Source: Prunus persica (Eukaryota > Streptophyta > Magnoliopsida > Rosales > Rosaceae). From it: a stretch of DNA of 64,000 bases. The notes below the pieces were generated by a model. The model saw only the letters and a list, made by a program, of their open reading frames with translations, was not told the DNA's origin and did no database searches. Made by a program: the position numbers and the translations under genes. The stretch lies in assembly GCF_000346465.2 (NCBI RefSeq), contig NC_034015.1, forward strand, positions 8,033,302-8,097,301, in the 5' to 3' direction. Positions 11,301 to 23,192 of the stretch are shown piece after piece (position 1 is the first letter of the stretch; every line of letters begins with the position of its first letter).

Positions 11301-12627
11301 TCCCTATAACTTGTGCACTAGCATTTTTAATTGCTCTGTCATGCTCCTTTGCTGCTTGTTCATATGTGAAAAAGTCAAGAGATAGACCAGTCACTTCGCA
11401 TTCTTATACGGATTGGAAATCAGGTGTTTCATACTCTGAACTCGTTCAAGCAACTGATGGGTTCTCTGTGGACAAACTGATTGGCTCGGGAAGTTTCGGT
11501 TCTGTTTACAAAGGAGTACTCCCTAATGATGGAACGGTAGTTGCTGTTAAGGTATTAAACCTTCAACAAGAAGGAGCTTCCAAGAGTTTCATTGGTGAAT
11601 GCAAAGCTTTAAGAAGTATAAGGCATCGTAATCTTCTCAAGATCGTAACTGTCTGCTCCAGTATTGATAATCAGGGCAATGCCTTCAAAAGTCTAGTTTT
11701 GGAGTTCATGGAAAATGGAAGTCTAGACCAGTGGCTTCATCCAGGAGATGATGAGCAATCTCAGCCTAGGAGATTAAGCCTTAACGAAAGACTCAATATC
11801 GCAATCGATGTTGCTTCTGCACTAGATTATCTGCACCACCACTGTGAAATGGCCATGGTTCATTGTGATCTAAAGCCAAGCAATGTTCTTCTTGACGAAG
11901 ATATGGTAGCCCATGTTGGTGACTTTGGTTTAGCAAGGTTCCTCTTACAAGCATCAAATGATCCCACCAAAATTCAAACCATGTCAGTTGGGCTAAAGGG
12001 ATCCATAGGCTACATTCCTCCAGGTATAAATTTTAAAATCCTCACTTCCTAATAACATTTTGATAAAAAAGATTGCTGACTCTTTTTTTACTGGACAAGA
12101 AGTATCAGAAAATTTTGAAATAATATAAGATAAATTCTAAAGGTCCATCAACTACAACATCCTAATGTATGCATTGACATGCAGAGTATGGCATGGGAAG
12201 CCAAGTTTCCATAATGGGAGATATTTACAGCTATGGGATACTGTTGCTAGAAATGTTCACAGGAAAAAGACCAACCGATGACATGTTCAAAGACGGTTTA
12301 AGCATTCACCAATTCACAGCCATGGCTTTGCCTGACCATGCCATGGACATAGTTGAGCCTTCATTGCTGCTTGAAACAGATGACGAGGAGGATGAAGAAC
12401 ACGACGAAGAATACAAAAATGACATACAAGAAAGACCCATAAGGAAATATAAGGATCCCGGTACAGACAAAGTAAAAAGATTGGAGGAATGCGTGGCTTC
12501 AGTGATGCAAATAGGGATCTCATGCTCTGCCATATCACCGACAGAGCGGATGCTTATGAATGTTGTCGTCAACAAAATGAATGCAGTCAGGGGCTCATAT
12601 CTCAATTATTTAACAAGAAGAAGATGA
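8399..12627 (+). pseudogene. LRR receptor-like kinase (subfamily XII), copy 1, disrupted
   Basis: This is a receptor kinase gene of the Xa21/EFR/FLS2-related LRR-XII type, close to copy 2. Removing the 901-bp insertion (9976-10876) and one 8-bp target copy joins 8399-9975 to 10885-12023, and a 161-bp GT-AG intron leads to exon 2 (12185-12627). The joined length, 3159 nt, is a multiple of three and would encode 1052 residues: signal peptide, LRR ectodomain, membrane segment near 11290-11370, and kinase with GSGSFGSVYKG, VAVKVL, HCDLKPSNVLLD (HCD instead of HRD, a non-RD kinase) and DFGLAR. With the insertion, the frame runs into foreign sequence and stops at 10213, giving a 604-residue LRR protein without membrane or kinase parts. 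It also lacks GRL in the HELGRLTNL repeat of copy 2. Confidence 0.93.
9976..10876. mobile_element. hAT-like non-autonomous insertion inside LRR kinase copy 1
   Basis: It is flanked by the 8-bp direct repeat GGTGATCT (9968-9975 and 10877-10884). The ends are CAAGGACGGATCCACC and, inverted, CAGTGGCGGATGCAGG, imperfect inverted repeats starting CA as in hAT elements. The empty site is seen in copy 2 at about 36991. Inside are a purine-rich AGA/GGA tract (10085-10370), which produces long but meaningless frames, and an inner end-like motif near 10729. No transposase is present. Confidence 0.8.
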
Positions 12628-12807
12628 TGATGATGATTGCAATGTAATAGAAAATATTTTTATGTAATATTTTATCTCTGCTTAGCACATGATCTACTGC
12701 AATGTAAGCCTATCTATGTCCAGATATGTGAACTTGTCATTTGAAAAGAGAAAAGTTAGTGTACACAAACTATAACGTGGTAGACTTGACCGTGTTAAGA
12801 GGTGGAA

Positions 12808-12879
12808 GGTAACCAATTTGGTGTTGGTATCCCTCATGGAATTGGGAAGCTTCATAAGTTAGGGATACTGTATTTGAAT
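12808..12879 (+). pseudogene. Stray LRR fragment beyond copy 1
   Basis: In frame this reads GNQFGVGIPHGIGKLHKLGI then LYLN, about one leucine-rich repeat of the LRR-XII type, but not identical to any repeat in the two genes here. The homology between the 3' flanks of copies 1 and 2 ends at its first codons. It is interrupted by the hAT-like shell at 12880. It is probably a relic of another cluster member or an unequal crossover scar. Confidence 0.6.
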
Positions 12880-13496
12880 CAGTGTTTTCAAAGGCATGCC
12901 TAAGCGCGTGTCGGAGAGAGGCGGAAGAAAATCGCCTGAAGCGTTAATCTATTTAGCAGGTTGCACGTTTAGCTCCGCGAGACGTGGAGAGGCGTGGCGA
13001 GCGTGGCAACGTGTGGCAAGGCGGACGAAGGGCCGTTGTTCTGCAAGCGGCTACGAGAGGAAGAAGATGAGCTCGCGTGGTTTTTTTAGGGGTCCTTGGG
13101 AATGAAACGACTTCGTTTCGTATAGTTATTAGTTAATGAAACGCACGTTTAGCTCTGAGGTTACTTAAAGAAACTGACGTTCTGCGTGCCTTTTTTATTA
13201 TTTTTAAATCATGATTTTTTTTAACAAACAACATGGTTAACGCCTCCACTGAAACACCACCACTTAGAGCATTTCCACCAGTTGCCTCTTGCCATGGCAA
13301 GATTAGCCCTAGGGCAGGCACTATTCATGTGAATAGTGCCTGCCCTAGCCCCCTCCAGCAAAATGTGTTTCCAGCAGTTGGGGCTTGCCATGGCAAATAC
13401 TATTCATTTTTTTGTTTTTTTCACAACTTTGTTTACTTAAACAATTAATTTGGATAATATTTTCGGATAAGATTTTTGGGTTCCTACGTGTCAATA

Positions 13497-13680
13497 CTAT
13501 TCATATCGGATAAGATTTTCGGTTTCAAATTTCAGATAAATTTCAAATTTCAAATACATTTCAAAATTCAAATTTCAGATAAATTCAAAATGTCAAATTT
13601 CAGATACATTTCGAAATTCAAATTTCAGATAAATTTGAATTTTGAAATTTCATTTGAATTTCAAATTTCAGATAAGATTT
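13497..13680 (+). repeat. Short tandem array of TTTCAAATTTCAGATAAA type
   Basis: This is an irregular array of about 20-bp units built from TTCAAATTTCAGATAAATT in the 5' region of Harbinger E1, upstream of its transposase. The inverted counterpart in E2 lies at about 21310-21460. It is part of the element's subterminal region and a candidate binding array for its proteins. Confidence 0.65.
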
Positions 13681-13820
13681 TCACCCTCTAAGATTGCGCC
13701 GCGTGTCATATCTATCTGTGTACATTTTTCTATAAAATCAGAGGTTCAGCTCATACCACCCACACCAGTTCTTCTCTACATTTCCATTTCTCAAATTTTA
13801 GATTTCATTCTCCATTCTCA

Positions 13821-15197
13821 ATGGCAGACATGGAAGAGGTTTGGGAGAGGCAAGAGCGAGAAACTAGAGAAAGAATGCGTAGACGAGCTGCAAGCAAAAG
13901 GGCGCAGAGAGAACTAGATGAGCAACTTGGCATAGCAGTTGCTTTGCTGGAGGAAGAAAAGCAGGCTCGCCGTGGTTCACGAGAAGGCCGTTGCCCAAAT
14001 GTGGACAGACATAGACATTCCCGGGGTAAGAATCTTATGGAAGATTATTTTATCCCACAATCTCTGTACTCTGATGTTCATTTTCGAGGGAGATATAGAA
14101 TGCAACCCCATTTGTTCAATAAAATCATGCATGATATTTGCAATTATGATGAATATTTTGTTCAAAAGAGAAATTGTGCTGGAAATTTGGGACTTCTTCC
14201 AGAGCAGAAGTTTACAGCTGTGATATGAATGTTGGCGTATGGGTCATCTGCTGATCAGGTGGATGAGATTGCTCGGATGGGGAAGTCCACTGTTTTGGAG
14301 AGCTTGGTGCGATTTTGTGATGCAGTGGAAACTCTGTACACCAGAGACTACCTCCGCAGACCTACGCCCAGGGACCTGCAAAGGCTTCTCCAAAAAGCTG
14401 AGTCTCGAGGATTCCCTGGCATGATTGGTAGCATTGACTGCATGCACTGGCAGTGGAAAAATTGTCCAACTGCTTGGCAAGGGGACTACGGAAATAGAAA
14501 AGGGCAGAAAAGTATCATCATGGAAGCAGTTGCTGGTTTTGATACATGGGTTTGGCACGCCTTCTTCGGAGTTGTCGGATCTCAAAACGATTTGAATGTC
14601 CTAGGTCAATCCCCGGTGTTCAATGATGTTTTGAGAGGTGAAGCCCCAAATATCACATATGAAATTAACAATACCATTTACCAGACCGGGTATTATCTAG
14701 CTGATGGCATATACCCGAGGTGGACAACATTTGTGAAAACAATTCCACATCCCCGATCCCATAAGGAAAATTTTTTTGCTCGCTATCAAGAGGGGTACAG
14801 AAAAGATGTTGAGAGGTGCTTTGGTATCCTTCAAGCTCGGTGGGCTATTATCAGGGGCGCGGCACGTCTATTTGACGAGGAGGTGCTTAGGAGTATAATG
14901 ATGACTTGTATCATCCTCCATAACATGATTGTGGAAGATGAATATGATTACGATGCTGATGACGTGTATGAACCAAATCCCATGGACACGGCCCTAACAC
15001 GAATTTATGAAAAACCAGTGGGGCCAAATGGAGAAGCAGTGCAGCATGAACCGTTGGTTAGAGACGGTAGTTTCATGCCCCGTATGATTGATCGCTACAC
15101 GGAGATGCAATCGTCGTATATTCATGAACACCGTCAAGTTGACTTGATGGAGCATTTATGGGCGGTGAAAGGCAATGAAGGAAATGAAGGTGAATAA
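13821..15197 (+). pseudogene. Harbinger transposase of E1, one internal stop
   Basis: ATG MADMEEVWERQERETRERM opens a frame that runs to 15197, about 458 codons, with a single in-frame TGA at 14226-14228; E2 has CAA (Gln) at that codon. The DDE superfamily 4 core is complete: first Asp in IGSIDCMHWQWKNCP, second Asp in SQNDLNVLGQSP, Glu in KDVERCFGILQARW. An N-terminal charged helical segment (residues about 1-50) precedes a helix-turn-helix-like region (SADQVDEIARMGKSTV). It would cut and paste Harbinger elements at TTA/TAA together with ORF1. Except for the stop it looks recently active. Confidence 0.88.
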
Positions 15198-15589
15198 AGT
15201 GAAGTGAAGAAGTTGTTTTTATTTTATTATGTTTATGTTGTATGTTGTTTATTTTTTGTTGTGAGTGGGTTGTTTATGTTTTATGCTTTGGTTGTGGGTT
15301 GTCTATTTTTTATGCTTTGGTTGTGGTTTGTTTTTTATGTATGGAATGTTTTGAATAAAAAGGATTTTTGTTGAATATTTTCTTTATTGACAAAAAGAAA
15401 AGCAATACAACTAATAATAAAATAAAATACATGAATTAAACAAAACAAAAAATACAATAAAATGAAAGGTACATGAATTAAAGAAAACAAAAAATACAAT
15501 GAAATCAAAGGTACATGAATTAAAGAAAACAAAAAATACAATGAAATCAAAGGCAAGTAAACTAAGACATGAAAGGCAAACAAACTATT

Positions 15590-16692
15590 TTAATGGTTTC
15601 CATCATTTAACCAATCCGTGTTGCTAGGTCCATCGTCACGAAAAAGTCTTCGTCTCATAATATCCCTTCGTTCTAGCTTCCAATATTGTTTTGTTTCAGG
15701 GAACATATGGCTTGTATCCATGGCCATGGTTTCCCGATCTTTTTTTTCAATGTTTTGTTCGCGTACATACTCCCTTTCTTTGCGTACATACTCCCTTTCT
15801 TTTGCATATTCTACTTCAATAGCCATATCGTGCTCTTGTTGTTTTAAGTCCATTTCAATTCTCATGGCTTGGTGCTTTGAAAGTTCCTCCAAAAATTGAG
15901 ATGCATTCTTGCTAGAATTACTCCCTCTCTTCGCCTTCGCCGCCTTCCTCCCAATAGGCCTTGGCTCATTTTCAATGGGTGAGTCTAGATTCATCGGGGA
16001 ATCCATAGGTGAATCCGATGCCGGCGTCTCATGAAGTGGAGTCTCGTTCAAGACTACCGTCGGACCGGTTGAAATAATTTAGAATCTCTTACAAGTCTTC
16101 ACCACCTCCCAACAATGGGTATGGTTGAAACTTTTTTTCCCTTGGCCAGTAGCACCAAACCACATTTGTGCTTGTATAATCTATAAAAAAAATAAAATGG
16201 AAATGCAAGAGAATTTTTAAAATATTGGCAATGCAACATGTAAAAAAAAACTAATGGAAATTAAAGAAATAATAAAAAAATGCAACATGTATTAAAAAAA
16301 ACTAGAGACATATTAACAAAATATATAAATTGCAAGAAACATTTAAATAAAAATTAATATGACATAGAAATTAATAGAAGAAAAATGACAAATAATTTAC
16401 CTCACTGCTAAGATTTTCTCCGCTTCGATGGTTGTCAATCGCTTTTGCTAAGGCATTTCTCCATTTCCCCAACTCTTTATTAAGAACTTTCCACCTACTG
16501 GATAATGTCATTTCTGTACGTGTAGAACCAATTGCCCTTTCACAAAATGCTTGATGAATTTTTTTACACATATGAGAAAATTTAATCTCATTGCCCGTTA
16601 CGGGGACAATGACTAACTTGGACCCAAGCCTCACACAAGCTAACATCTTCCATCATGCTCCATGCCCCTCCATTTTCATTAGAAGAACCCAT
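15590..16692 (-). pseudogene. Harbinger ORF1 (Myb/SANT-like) of E1
   Basis: There are two exons on the minus strand: 16692-16401, starting MGSSNENGGAWSMMEDVSL, a Myb/SANT or trihelix-like domain with the conserved tryptophans (GAW, SRWK, GKWR), and 16180-15590, with FGATGQGKKSF and a long charged helix before the WKLERRDIMRRRLF end. The intron 16181-16400 has GT-AG borders. Breaks against E2: an extra C in the TGTCCCCGTAACGGG block shifts the frame in exon 1, and TAA replaces CAA after KRF in exon 2. KEREYV is duplicated in the helix. Partner protein of the E1 transposase. Confidence 0.82.
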
Positions 16693-17741
16693 AATATGCT
16701 AGAAAAAAATTACAACTTCAAAGTGAAAAAATATTGAATAGAAAGTGAATAAAATTTGAGGAGAAAGTGAACAATAGTAGAAGGAGAAGAAAATATATGA
16801 GGATTTGGTGTTAAAAGTGAAGAGTATTGGTTGGTATTTATACACAAAAAATTATGTAATTTTTGTGTATTTTTTAAAAAAAAAATTCGATTTTTTTTCA
16901 ATTTTTTTGGCAGAAAAATTGGCTGCCGTTGGATTGAAGAAAAAATTCCAATCGGAGCGACCAGAGGCCGCCACGTGTCAAGGAGCCGTTGGCGGCCACT
17001 GTAGCGCTGATTTGAAATTTTTTTCAACGTTGGAGCGTGCAATGCACGCGCCAACGGTAAAAAAAAATTCAAATCTCCAGGGCTGACGCCAGCATGGCGT
17101 CAGCTATTTTGTCCCAGACCTCGGGCCCGAGCTCGGGCCGAATTCGCCTTCGGGCCTGCCCGTTTTGGTGGCCCCCACTCTCGCCCGGGCTGAACCTTTG
17201 CTGCTGGACTTCGTTTTTTGCCCCAAACCCCCCCCAGCCCGAGTCCACCAGCACTACTGGACTTGCTCTTAGAGCATTTCCAGCAAAGGGCCGAAGGGGA
17301 GGGTTGGGGGGGAAACCCAAAATGGTGTTTCCAGCAACAAAGATCTGCCAGGGCAAGGAGTGGGGCCCAACAAACTGGGCTGGCCCGAGCTCAAGCCCGA
17401 CTTTTCCAGCAATCCAACGGCAGCCATTTTTTTCCGAATAAAAAAATCGAAACTGCCCCCCCCAACGGCTCTCTTCCACGTGGCTCCTTATGGGCTCTCT
17501 GATCCCCTTTTTCCAGCAATCCAACGGCAGCCAATTTTTTCCCAAATTGAAAAATAAAAAAAAATAAAATTTTTTTTTAAAAAATACCCAAAAAATACTG
17601 AATTTTTTTTTTTCTACAAATACCAACCAATACTCTTCACTTTTAACAACAACTCCTCATACATTTTCTTCTCCTTCTACTATTATTCACTTTCTACTCA
17701 ATATTTTTTCACTTTCAAGTTATTTTTTTCTCTATCATATT

Positions 17742-18928
17742 ATGGGTTCTTCTAATGAAACCGAAGGGGCATGGAGCATGATGGAAGATGTTAGCTTGTG
17801 TGAGGCTTGGCTTCGAGTTAGTCATTGTCCCGTAACGGGCAATGAGATTAAATTCTGTCATATGTGGAAAAAAATTCATCAGGAATTTTGTGATAGGGTA
17901 ATTGGTTCGACCTGTACGGATCAGGCATTATCTAGTAGGTGGAAAATTCTTAACAAAGGCTTGGGGAAATGGAGAGATGCCTTGACAAAAGCGATGGATA
18001 ACCATAGGAGCGGGGAAAATCTTAGCAGTGAGGTAAATTATTTGTAATTTTTGTTTTATTAATTTCTATGTCATATTAAATTTTATTTAAATGCTTCTTG
18101 CAATTTATATATGTCGTTAATATTTCTTGTATTTCCAATATTAATATGAATGTTTCTTGCAATATTTATATTTTGTTTTGCATTTCTAATAAATTGTTAA
18201 AGTTTCTTGCGTTTTCATTTTTTTTTTTAATACTTGTTGCATTGCCAATATTTTTTAAAGTTTCTTGTATTGCCATTTTTATTTTTTATTTTTTATACTT
18301 GTTGCATTGCCAATATTTTCTAAAGTTTCTTGCATTTCCAATTTTTATTTTTATAGATTATGCAAGCACAAATATTTTTTGGTGCTACTGGGCAAGGCAA
18401 AAAAAGTTTCAACCATACCCTATGTTGGGAGGTGGTGAAGAATTGTAAGAGATTCCAAATTATTCCAACGGGTCCGACGGTAGTCTTGAACGAGACGCCA
18501 CTCCATGAGACACCGGCATCGGATATTCACCTATGGATTCCTCGATGAGTCAAGACTTGCCTATCGAAAAGGAGCGGAGGCCTATTGGGAGGAAGGTGGC
18601 GAAGGCGAAGAGAGGGAGTAATTCTACCAAGAATGCATCTAAATTTTTGGAGGAACTTTCAAAGATGCAAGCCATGAGAATTCAAATGGACATGAAACAA
18701 CAAGAGCACGATAGGGCAATTGATGTAGAATATGCAAAAGAAAGGGAGTATGTGCACCAAGAAAAGATTCAAAAAAAGGATCGGGAAACCATGGCCATGG
18801 ATACAAGCCATGTGTCCCCTGAAACAAAACAATTTTGGAAGCTAGAACGAAGGGATGTTATGAGACGAAGACTTTTTCGTGACAATGGACTTAGCAAGAC
18901 GGATTGGTTAAATGATCAAAACTATTAA
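17742..18928 (+). pseudogene. Harbinger ORF1 (Myb/SANT-like) of E2
   Basis: Exon 1 (17742-18032) encodes MGSSNETEGAWSMMEDVSLC and the SANT-like domain in an open frame (SSRWKILNKGLGKWRDAL). The intron 18033-18356 has GT-AG borders. Exon 2 (18357-18928) encodes FGATGQGKKSF, ETPLHETPASD, then a 2-bp gain near 18524 (relative to E1) shifts the frame; the rest (SSMSQDLPIEKERRPIGRKV to the WLNDQNY end) is open in another frame. So the DNA-binding half is intact and the C-terminal half is out of frame. Confidence 0.82.
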
Positions 18929-19200
18929 GTTAGTTTGCTTGCTTTTCATTTCATTGTATTTTTTGTTTTGTTTAAAAAATTAGTGGTAATTCATGTATTT
19001 TATTTTATGAGTTGTATTGATTTTCTTTTAGTGAATAAAGAAAATATTCAACAAAACTCCTTTTTATTCAAAACATTCCATACATAAAAAGCAAACCACA
19101 ACCAAAGCATACAAAATAAACAAACCACAACTAAAGCATAAAAAAATAATAAAGCATAACTAAAAATACAACATAAAAATAATACATTAAAAAAACATCT

Positions 19201-21174
19201 TCACTTCACTTCATTCACCTTCATGCCTTTCATCGCCCACAAATGCTGCATCAAGTCAACTTGACGGTGTTCATGAATATACGACGATTGCATCTCTGTG
19301 TAGTGCTCAATCATACGAGACAAGAAACTACCGTCTCTAACCAACGGATCATGCTGCACTGGTTCTCTATTTGGCCCCATGGATTTTTCATAAATTCGTG
19401 TTAAGGTCGTGTTCATGAGATCTGGTTCATACACTTCATCAGCATCGTAATCATACTCATCTTCCACAATCATGTTGTGGAGGATGATACAAGTCATCAT
19501 TATACTCCTAAGCACCTCCTCATCAAATAGACGCGCCGCACCCCTGATAATAGCCCACCGGGCTTGAAGGATACTAAAACACCTCTCCACATCTTTTCTG
19601 TACCCCTCTTGATAGGCAGCAAAAAAAATTTCCTTATGGGATCGGGGATGTGGAATTGATTTCACAAATGTTGTCCACCTCGGGTAGATACCATCAGCTA
19701 GATAATACCCGTTCTGGTAGACGGTATTATTGATTTGATATGTGATATTTAGGCATTCACCTCTCAGAACATCATTAAACACCGGGGATTGACCCAGGAC
19801 GTTCAAATCGTTTTGAGAGCCGGCAACTCCAAAGAAGGCGTGCCAAACCCATGTATCAAAACCAGCAACTGCTTCGAGGATGATGCTTTTCTGCCCTTTC
19901 CGATTACCATAATCCCCTTGCCAAGTAGTTGGACAATTTTTCCATTGCCAGTGCATGCAGTCAATGCTACCAATCATTCCAGGAAATCCACGAGACTCAG
20001 CTTTTTTTAGAGGTCATTGCAGGTCCCTGAGCGTAGGTCTACGCAGGTAGTCCCTTGTGTACAGAGTTTCCACTACATCACAAAATCGCACTAAGCTCTC
20101 CAAAATAGTGGACTTTCCCATCCGGGCAATCTCATCCACCTGATCAGCAGATGACCTATACGCCAACATTTGTATCACAGCTAGGGGTGGGCACGGTTCG
20201 GTTTGGACCGGTTTTTGCCTAAAATTAGAACCGATCCGGTGCTATTTATCCGGTTTGGTTCGGTTCGATTTTGATAAAAAAAATTTCAAAAACTGTCCGG
20301 TTCGGTTTGAACCGGTTTCGGTCCGGTTCTGGTTCCGGTTTGGTTTTGAACCGGATTATAAAAATTATTATTTTTAATTGTTTTTTAATACAATTCTCAA
20401 CTAAAATATTACTTTTTTACTTGAAAATTAACAAATTATTCAATTTCATATAAAAAATAAATATTAAAGTGAGAAAAGAGAGATATTTTGACATTGAACT
20501 TGGATAAATATTAGGTTTTTTTTAGTGAAATTAAAAATATAGCATTAAATATAAATATATATTGAAATTATATATTTTTTTAGTTTCACCGATTCGGTTC
20601 GGCCCGGTTCGGTTTTTGAAGACATGGAACCGGATCCGGAACCGGTCCAAACCGGTTCGGTTCGGTTTTTGACCGGTTTTTGACTTTTTGGTCAACTCGG
20701 TTTTTTTCCGGTTTGGTTCGGTGCGGTTCGGTTTGGATTTCCGGTTCGCCGGTTTGAGTGCCCACCCCTAATCACAGCTATGAACTTTTGCTCGGGAAGA
20801 AGCCCCAAATTTCCAGCACAATTTTTCTTTTGAACAAAGTATTCATCATAATTACAAATGTCATGCATGACTTTATTGAACAAATGAGGTTGCATTCTAT
20901 ATCTCGCTCGAAATTGAACATCAGAGTACATAGAATGTGGGATAAAATAATCTTCTAGAAGATTCTTACCCCGAGAATGTCTATGTCTGTCCACATTCGG
21001 GGCACGGCCTTCTCGTAAACCACGGCGGCTCTGGTTTTCTTCCTCCAGCAAAGCAACGGCCATGCCAAGTTGCTCATCTAGTTCTCTCTGCGTCCTTTTG
21101 CTTGCAGCTCGTCGACACATTCTTTCTCTCATTTCTCGCTCTTGCCTCTCCAAAACCTCTTGCATGTTTGCCAT
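19201..21174 (-). pseudogene. Harbinger transposase of E2, interrupted by a hAT MITE
   Basis: The N-terminal part starts MANMQEVLERQEREMRERM at 21174 and reads open to the MITE (20182-20770). The remainder continues through the DDE core IGSIDCMHWQWKNCP, SQNDLNVLGQSP, KDVERCFSILQARW and ends at 19201. Besides the MITE there is a frame-breaking change near 20010 (LQ then a stop, compared with LQRLLQKAESRG in E1). Its codon matching the E1 stop is CAA. Confidence 0.86.
20182..20770. mobile_element. hAT MITE, TAGGGGTGGGCA family
   Basis: Perfect terminal repeats TAGGGGTGGGCA are flanked by the 8-bp direct repeat ATCACAGC (20174-20181, 20771-20778). The arms are packed with CGGTTCGGTTT/AACCGG motifs around an AT-rich core, so they can fold back. 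A relative is at 39014-39549 and a worn end at about 50845-51016. No coding capacity. Confidence 0.93.
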
Positions 21175-23192
21175 TGAAAATGGAGAATGAAATCTAAAAT
21201 TTGAGAAATGGAAATGTAGAGAAGATCTGGTGTGGGAGGTATGAGCTGAGCCTTTAGTTTTATAGAAAAATTTAGACAGATAGATATGACACGTGGCGCA
21301 ATCTTAGAGGGTGAAAATCTTATCTGAAATTTGAAATTTAAAATTTATCTGAAATTTGAATTTGGAAATGTATCTGAAATTTGACATTTTGAATTTATCT
21401 GAAATTTGAATTTTGAAATTTATCTTAAATTTATCTGAAATTTGAAACCGAAAATATTATCCGATATGAATAGTATTGACACGTAGGAACCCAAAAATCT
21501 TATCCGAAAATATTATCCAAATTAATTGTTTAAGTAAACAAAGTTGTGAAAAAAATATAAAAAAATGAATAGTATTTGCCATGGGAAGCCTAAACTGCTG
21601 GAAACACACTTTGCTGAGGGGGGGCTAGGGCAGCCACTATTCACGTGAATAGTAGCTGCCCTAGGGCCCCCCTTGCCATGGCAAGGGGCTAACTGGTGGA
21701 AATGCTCTTACCCTTTTTGTCTTTTTTTCTTCTTCCTAAATTAATTTATAGTATAACCCTAATATATAAACTGAATTGTGTTTTTGTTTTGATGTTGAAT
21801 AAATATTTTAGATTTAGGGATTGATTATTATGCATGAATGAGATCATTAGAGCATTTCCAGCAGTTAGCCCCTTGCCATGGCAAGGGGGGCCCTAGGGCA
21901 GCTACTATTCACGTGAATAGTGCCTGCCGCAGCACCCCTAGCAAAGTGTGTTTCTAGCAGTTGCCCTTTGCTATGGCAAATACTATTCTTTTTTCTTTTT
22001 TTTTTTTCACAACTTTTTTTACTTAAATAATTAATTTGGATAATATTTTTGGATAAGATTTTTGGGTTCCTACGTGTCAATACTATTCATATTGGATAAT
22101 ATTTTCGGATAAGATTTTATTTTATTAGTTGTATTGGTTGGTATTTATAGAGAAAAAAAAAGTATGAGGATTTGGTGTTAAAAGTGAAGAGTATTGGTTG
22201 GTATTTATAGACACTAGAAGACCCATAATTTTTTTAGTGGAGGTGCAATATATATATATATATATATATATTGATGAAGAAAAGAGGGTAAAACCCCAAA
22301 CACCAACACAACTAACTATTACTTAATCAGACAAGCCTTAACAGCTCCCAGAGAATCATTAAGAAATAAACAACCAAGCCACGCAGGACTCTCCTCAAAA
22401 TAGTAACAGCCCAGGTCCAGATTGTGACTCCAAGTAGCTAACCCATCAGCTACATCATTCCTCTCTCTATAGATATGTTGAAGCTTGATCCTTCGAAACA
22501 GATTCATAAGCCTTTTACAGCTGCTGACCAACCCAGCATTAGGATGACAATCATTCAAAACCTTACTCTCAATAAGAAGCATAACAGTATCAGAATCCAT
22601 CTCAATAACAATATCATCTAGATTTTTCTCAACGGCCAAATTCAAGCCAAAAAACAGGCCCCACAACTCAGCATCAAGCACTTCTCCCTGGCCTAAATTG
22701 ACAGCAAAGCCAGCAATCCATTGACCCAAATGATCTCTTAGGACCCCTCCAGCATCAATGGCACCAGTGCTGCCCCTGCAAGACCCATCTATATTTAACT
22801 TGACCACACCAATTTCAGGAGGGACCCAAGCCAACAACACTTGCACCTTATTAGCTCCACTACTAGTACAAAAAATGGCCTGAAACCAATCCTTTGTAGC
22901 AGTAAAAATCAAATCTCTGGGGTTAAAAGGCAAATCTGTTTCATTTTTAAAAATAAAGTCATTTCTCCATTTCCAAATATACCAGCATATAAAAACAAAC
23001 AAAATTCTCCATGGAATCTGAGCAAAGTGAGCCTTTGAGCACAAATTGTTTAACAACCAAGGATGAAAATCAGTTTGGAAAAAAGGCAAAGCTTTCGTAG
23101 AATTCATAAAAAGATCCCAGACATTTCTAGCTCTAGAACAATCTCTTAAGATATGCAAAGTAGATTCAATAGGCCACTTACAATAATCGCAT

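Larger units (their letters stand above)
13267..17268 (+). mobile_element. PIF/Harbinger element E1
   Basis: It starts GAGCATTTCCACCAGT after TTA (13264-13266) and ends with the inverse of GAGCAAGTCCAGTAGT before TTA (17269-17271), giving 3-bp TTA targets and related inverted termini. It carries a transposase (plus) and a convergent Myb/SANT-like ORF1 (minus), the standard two-gene layout. Both genes have breaks, so it is not autonomous as it stands. The subterminal part 13330-13400 contains a second end-like motif (CCAGCAGTTGGGGCTTGCCA). Confidence 0.88.
17272..21707 (-). mobile_element. PIF/Harbinger element E2, inverted next to E1
   Basis: It starts GAGCATTTCCAGCAAAGG directly after the TTA (17269-17271) that closes E1, and ends GGAAATGCTC before TTA (21708-21710). 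Gene order is the mirror image of E1: ORF1 on the plus strand, transposase on the minus strand. E1 and E2 thus form a palindrome of about 4 kb per arm centred at 17270. A 589-bp hAT MITE interrupts the E2 transposase. Confidence 0.88.

Noticed and set aside
12896..13105. Basic 69-codon frame
   Set aside because: It is terminal sequence of the hAT-like shell, with no similarity to a known protein.
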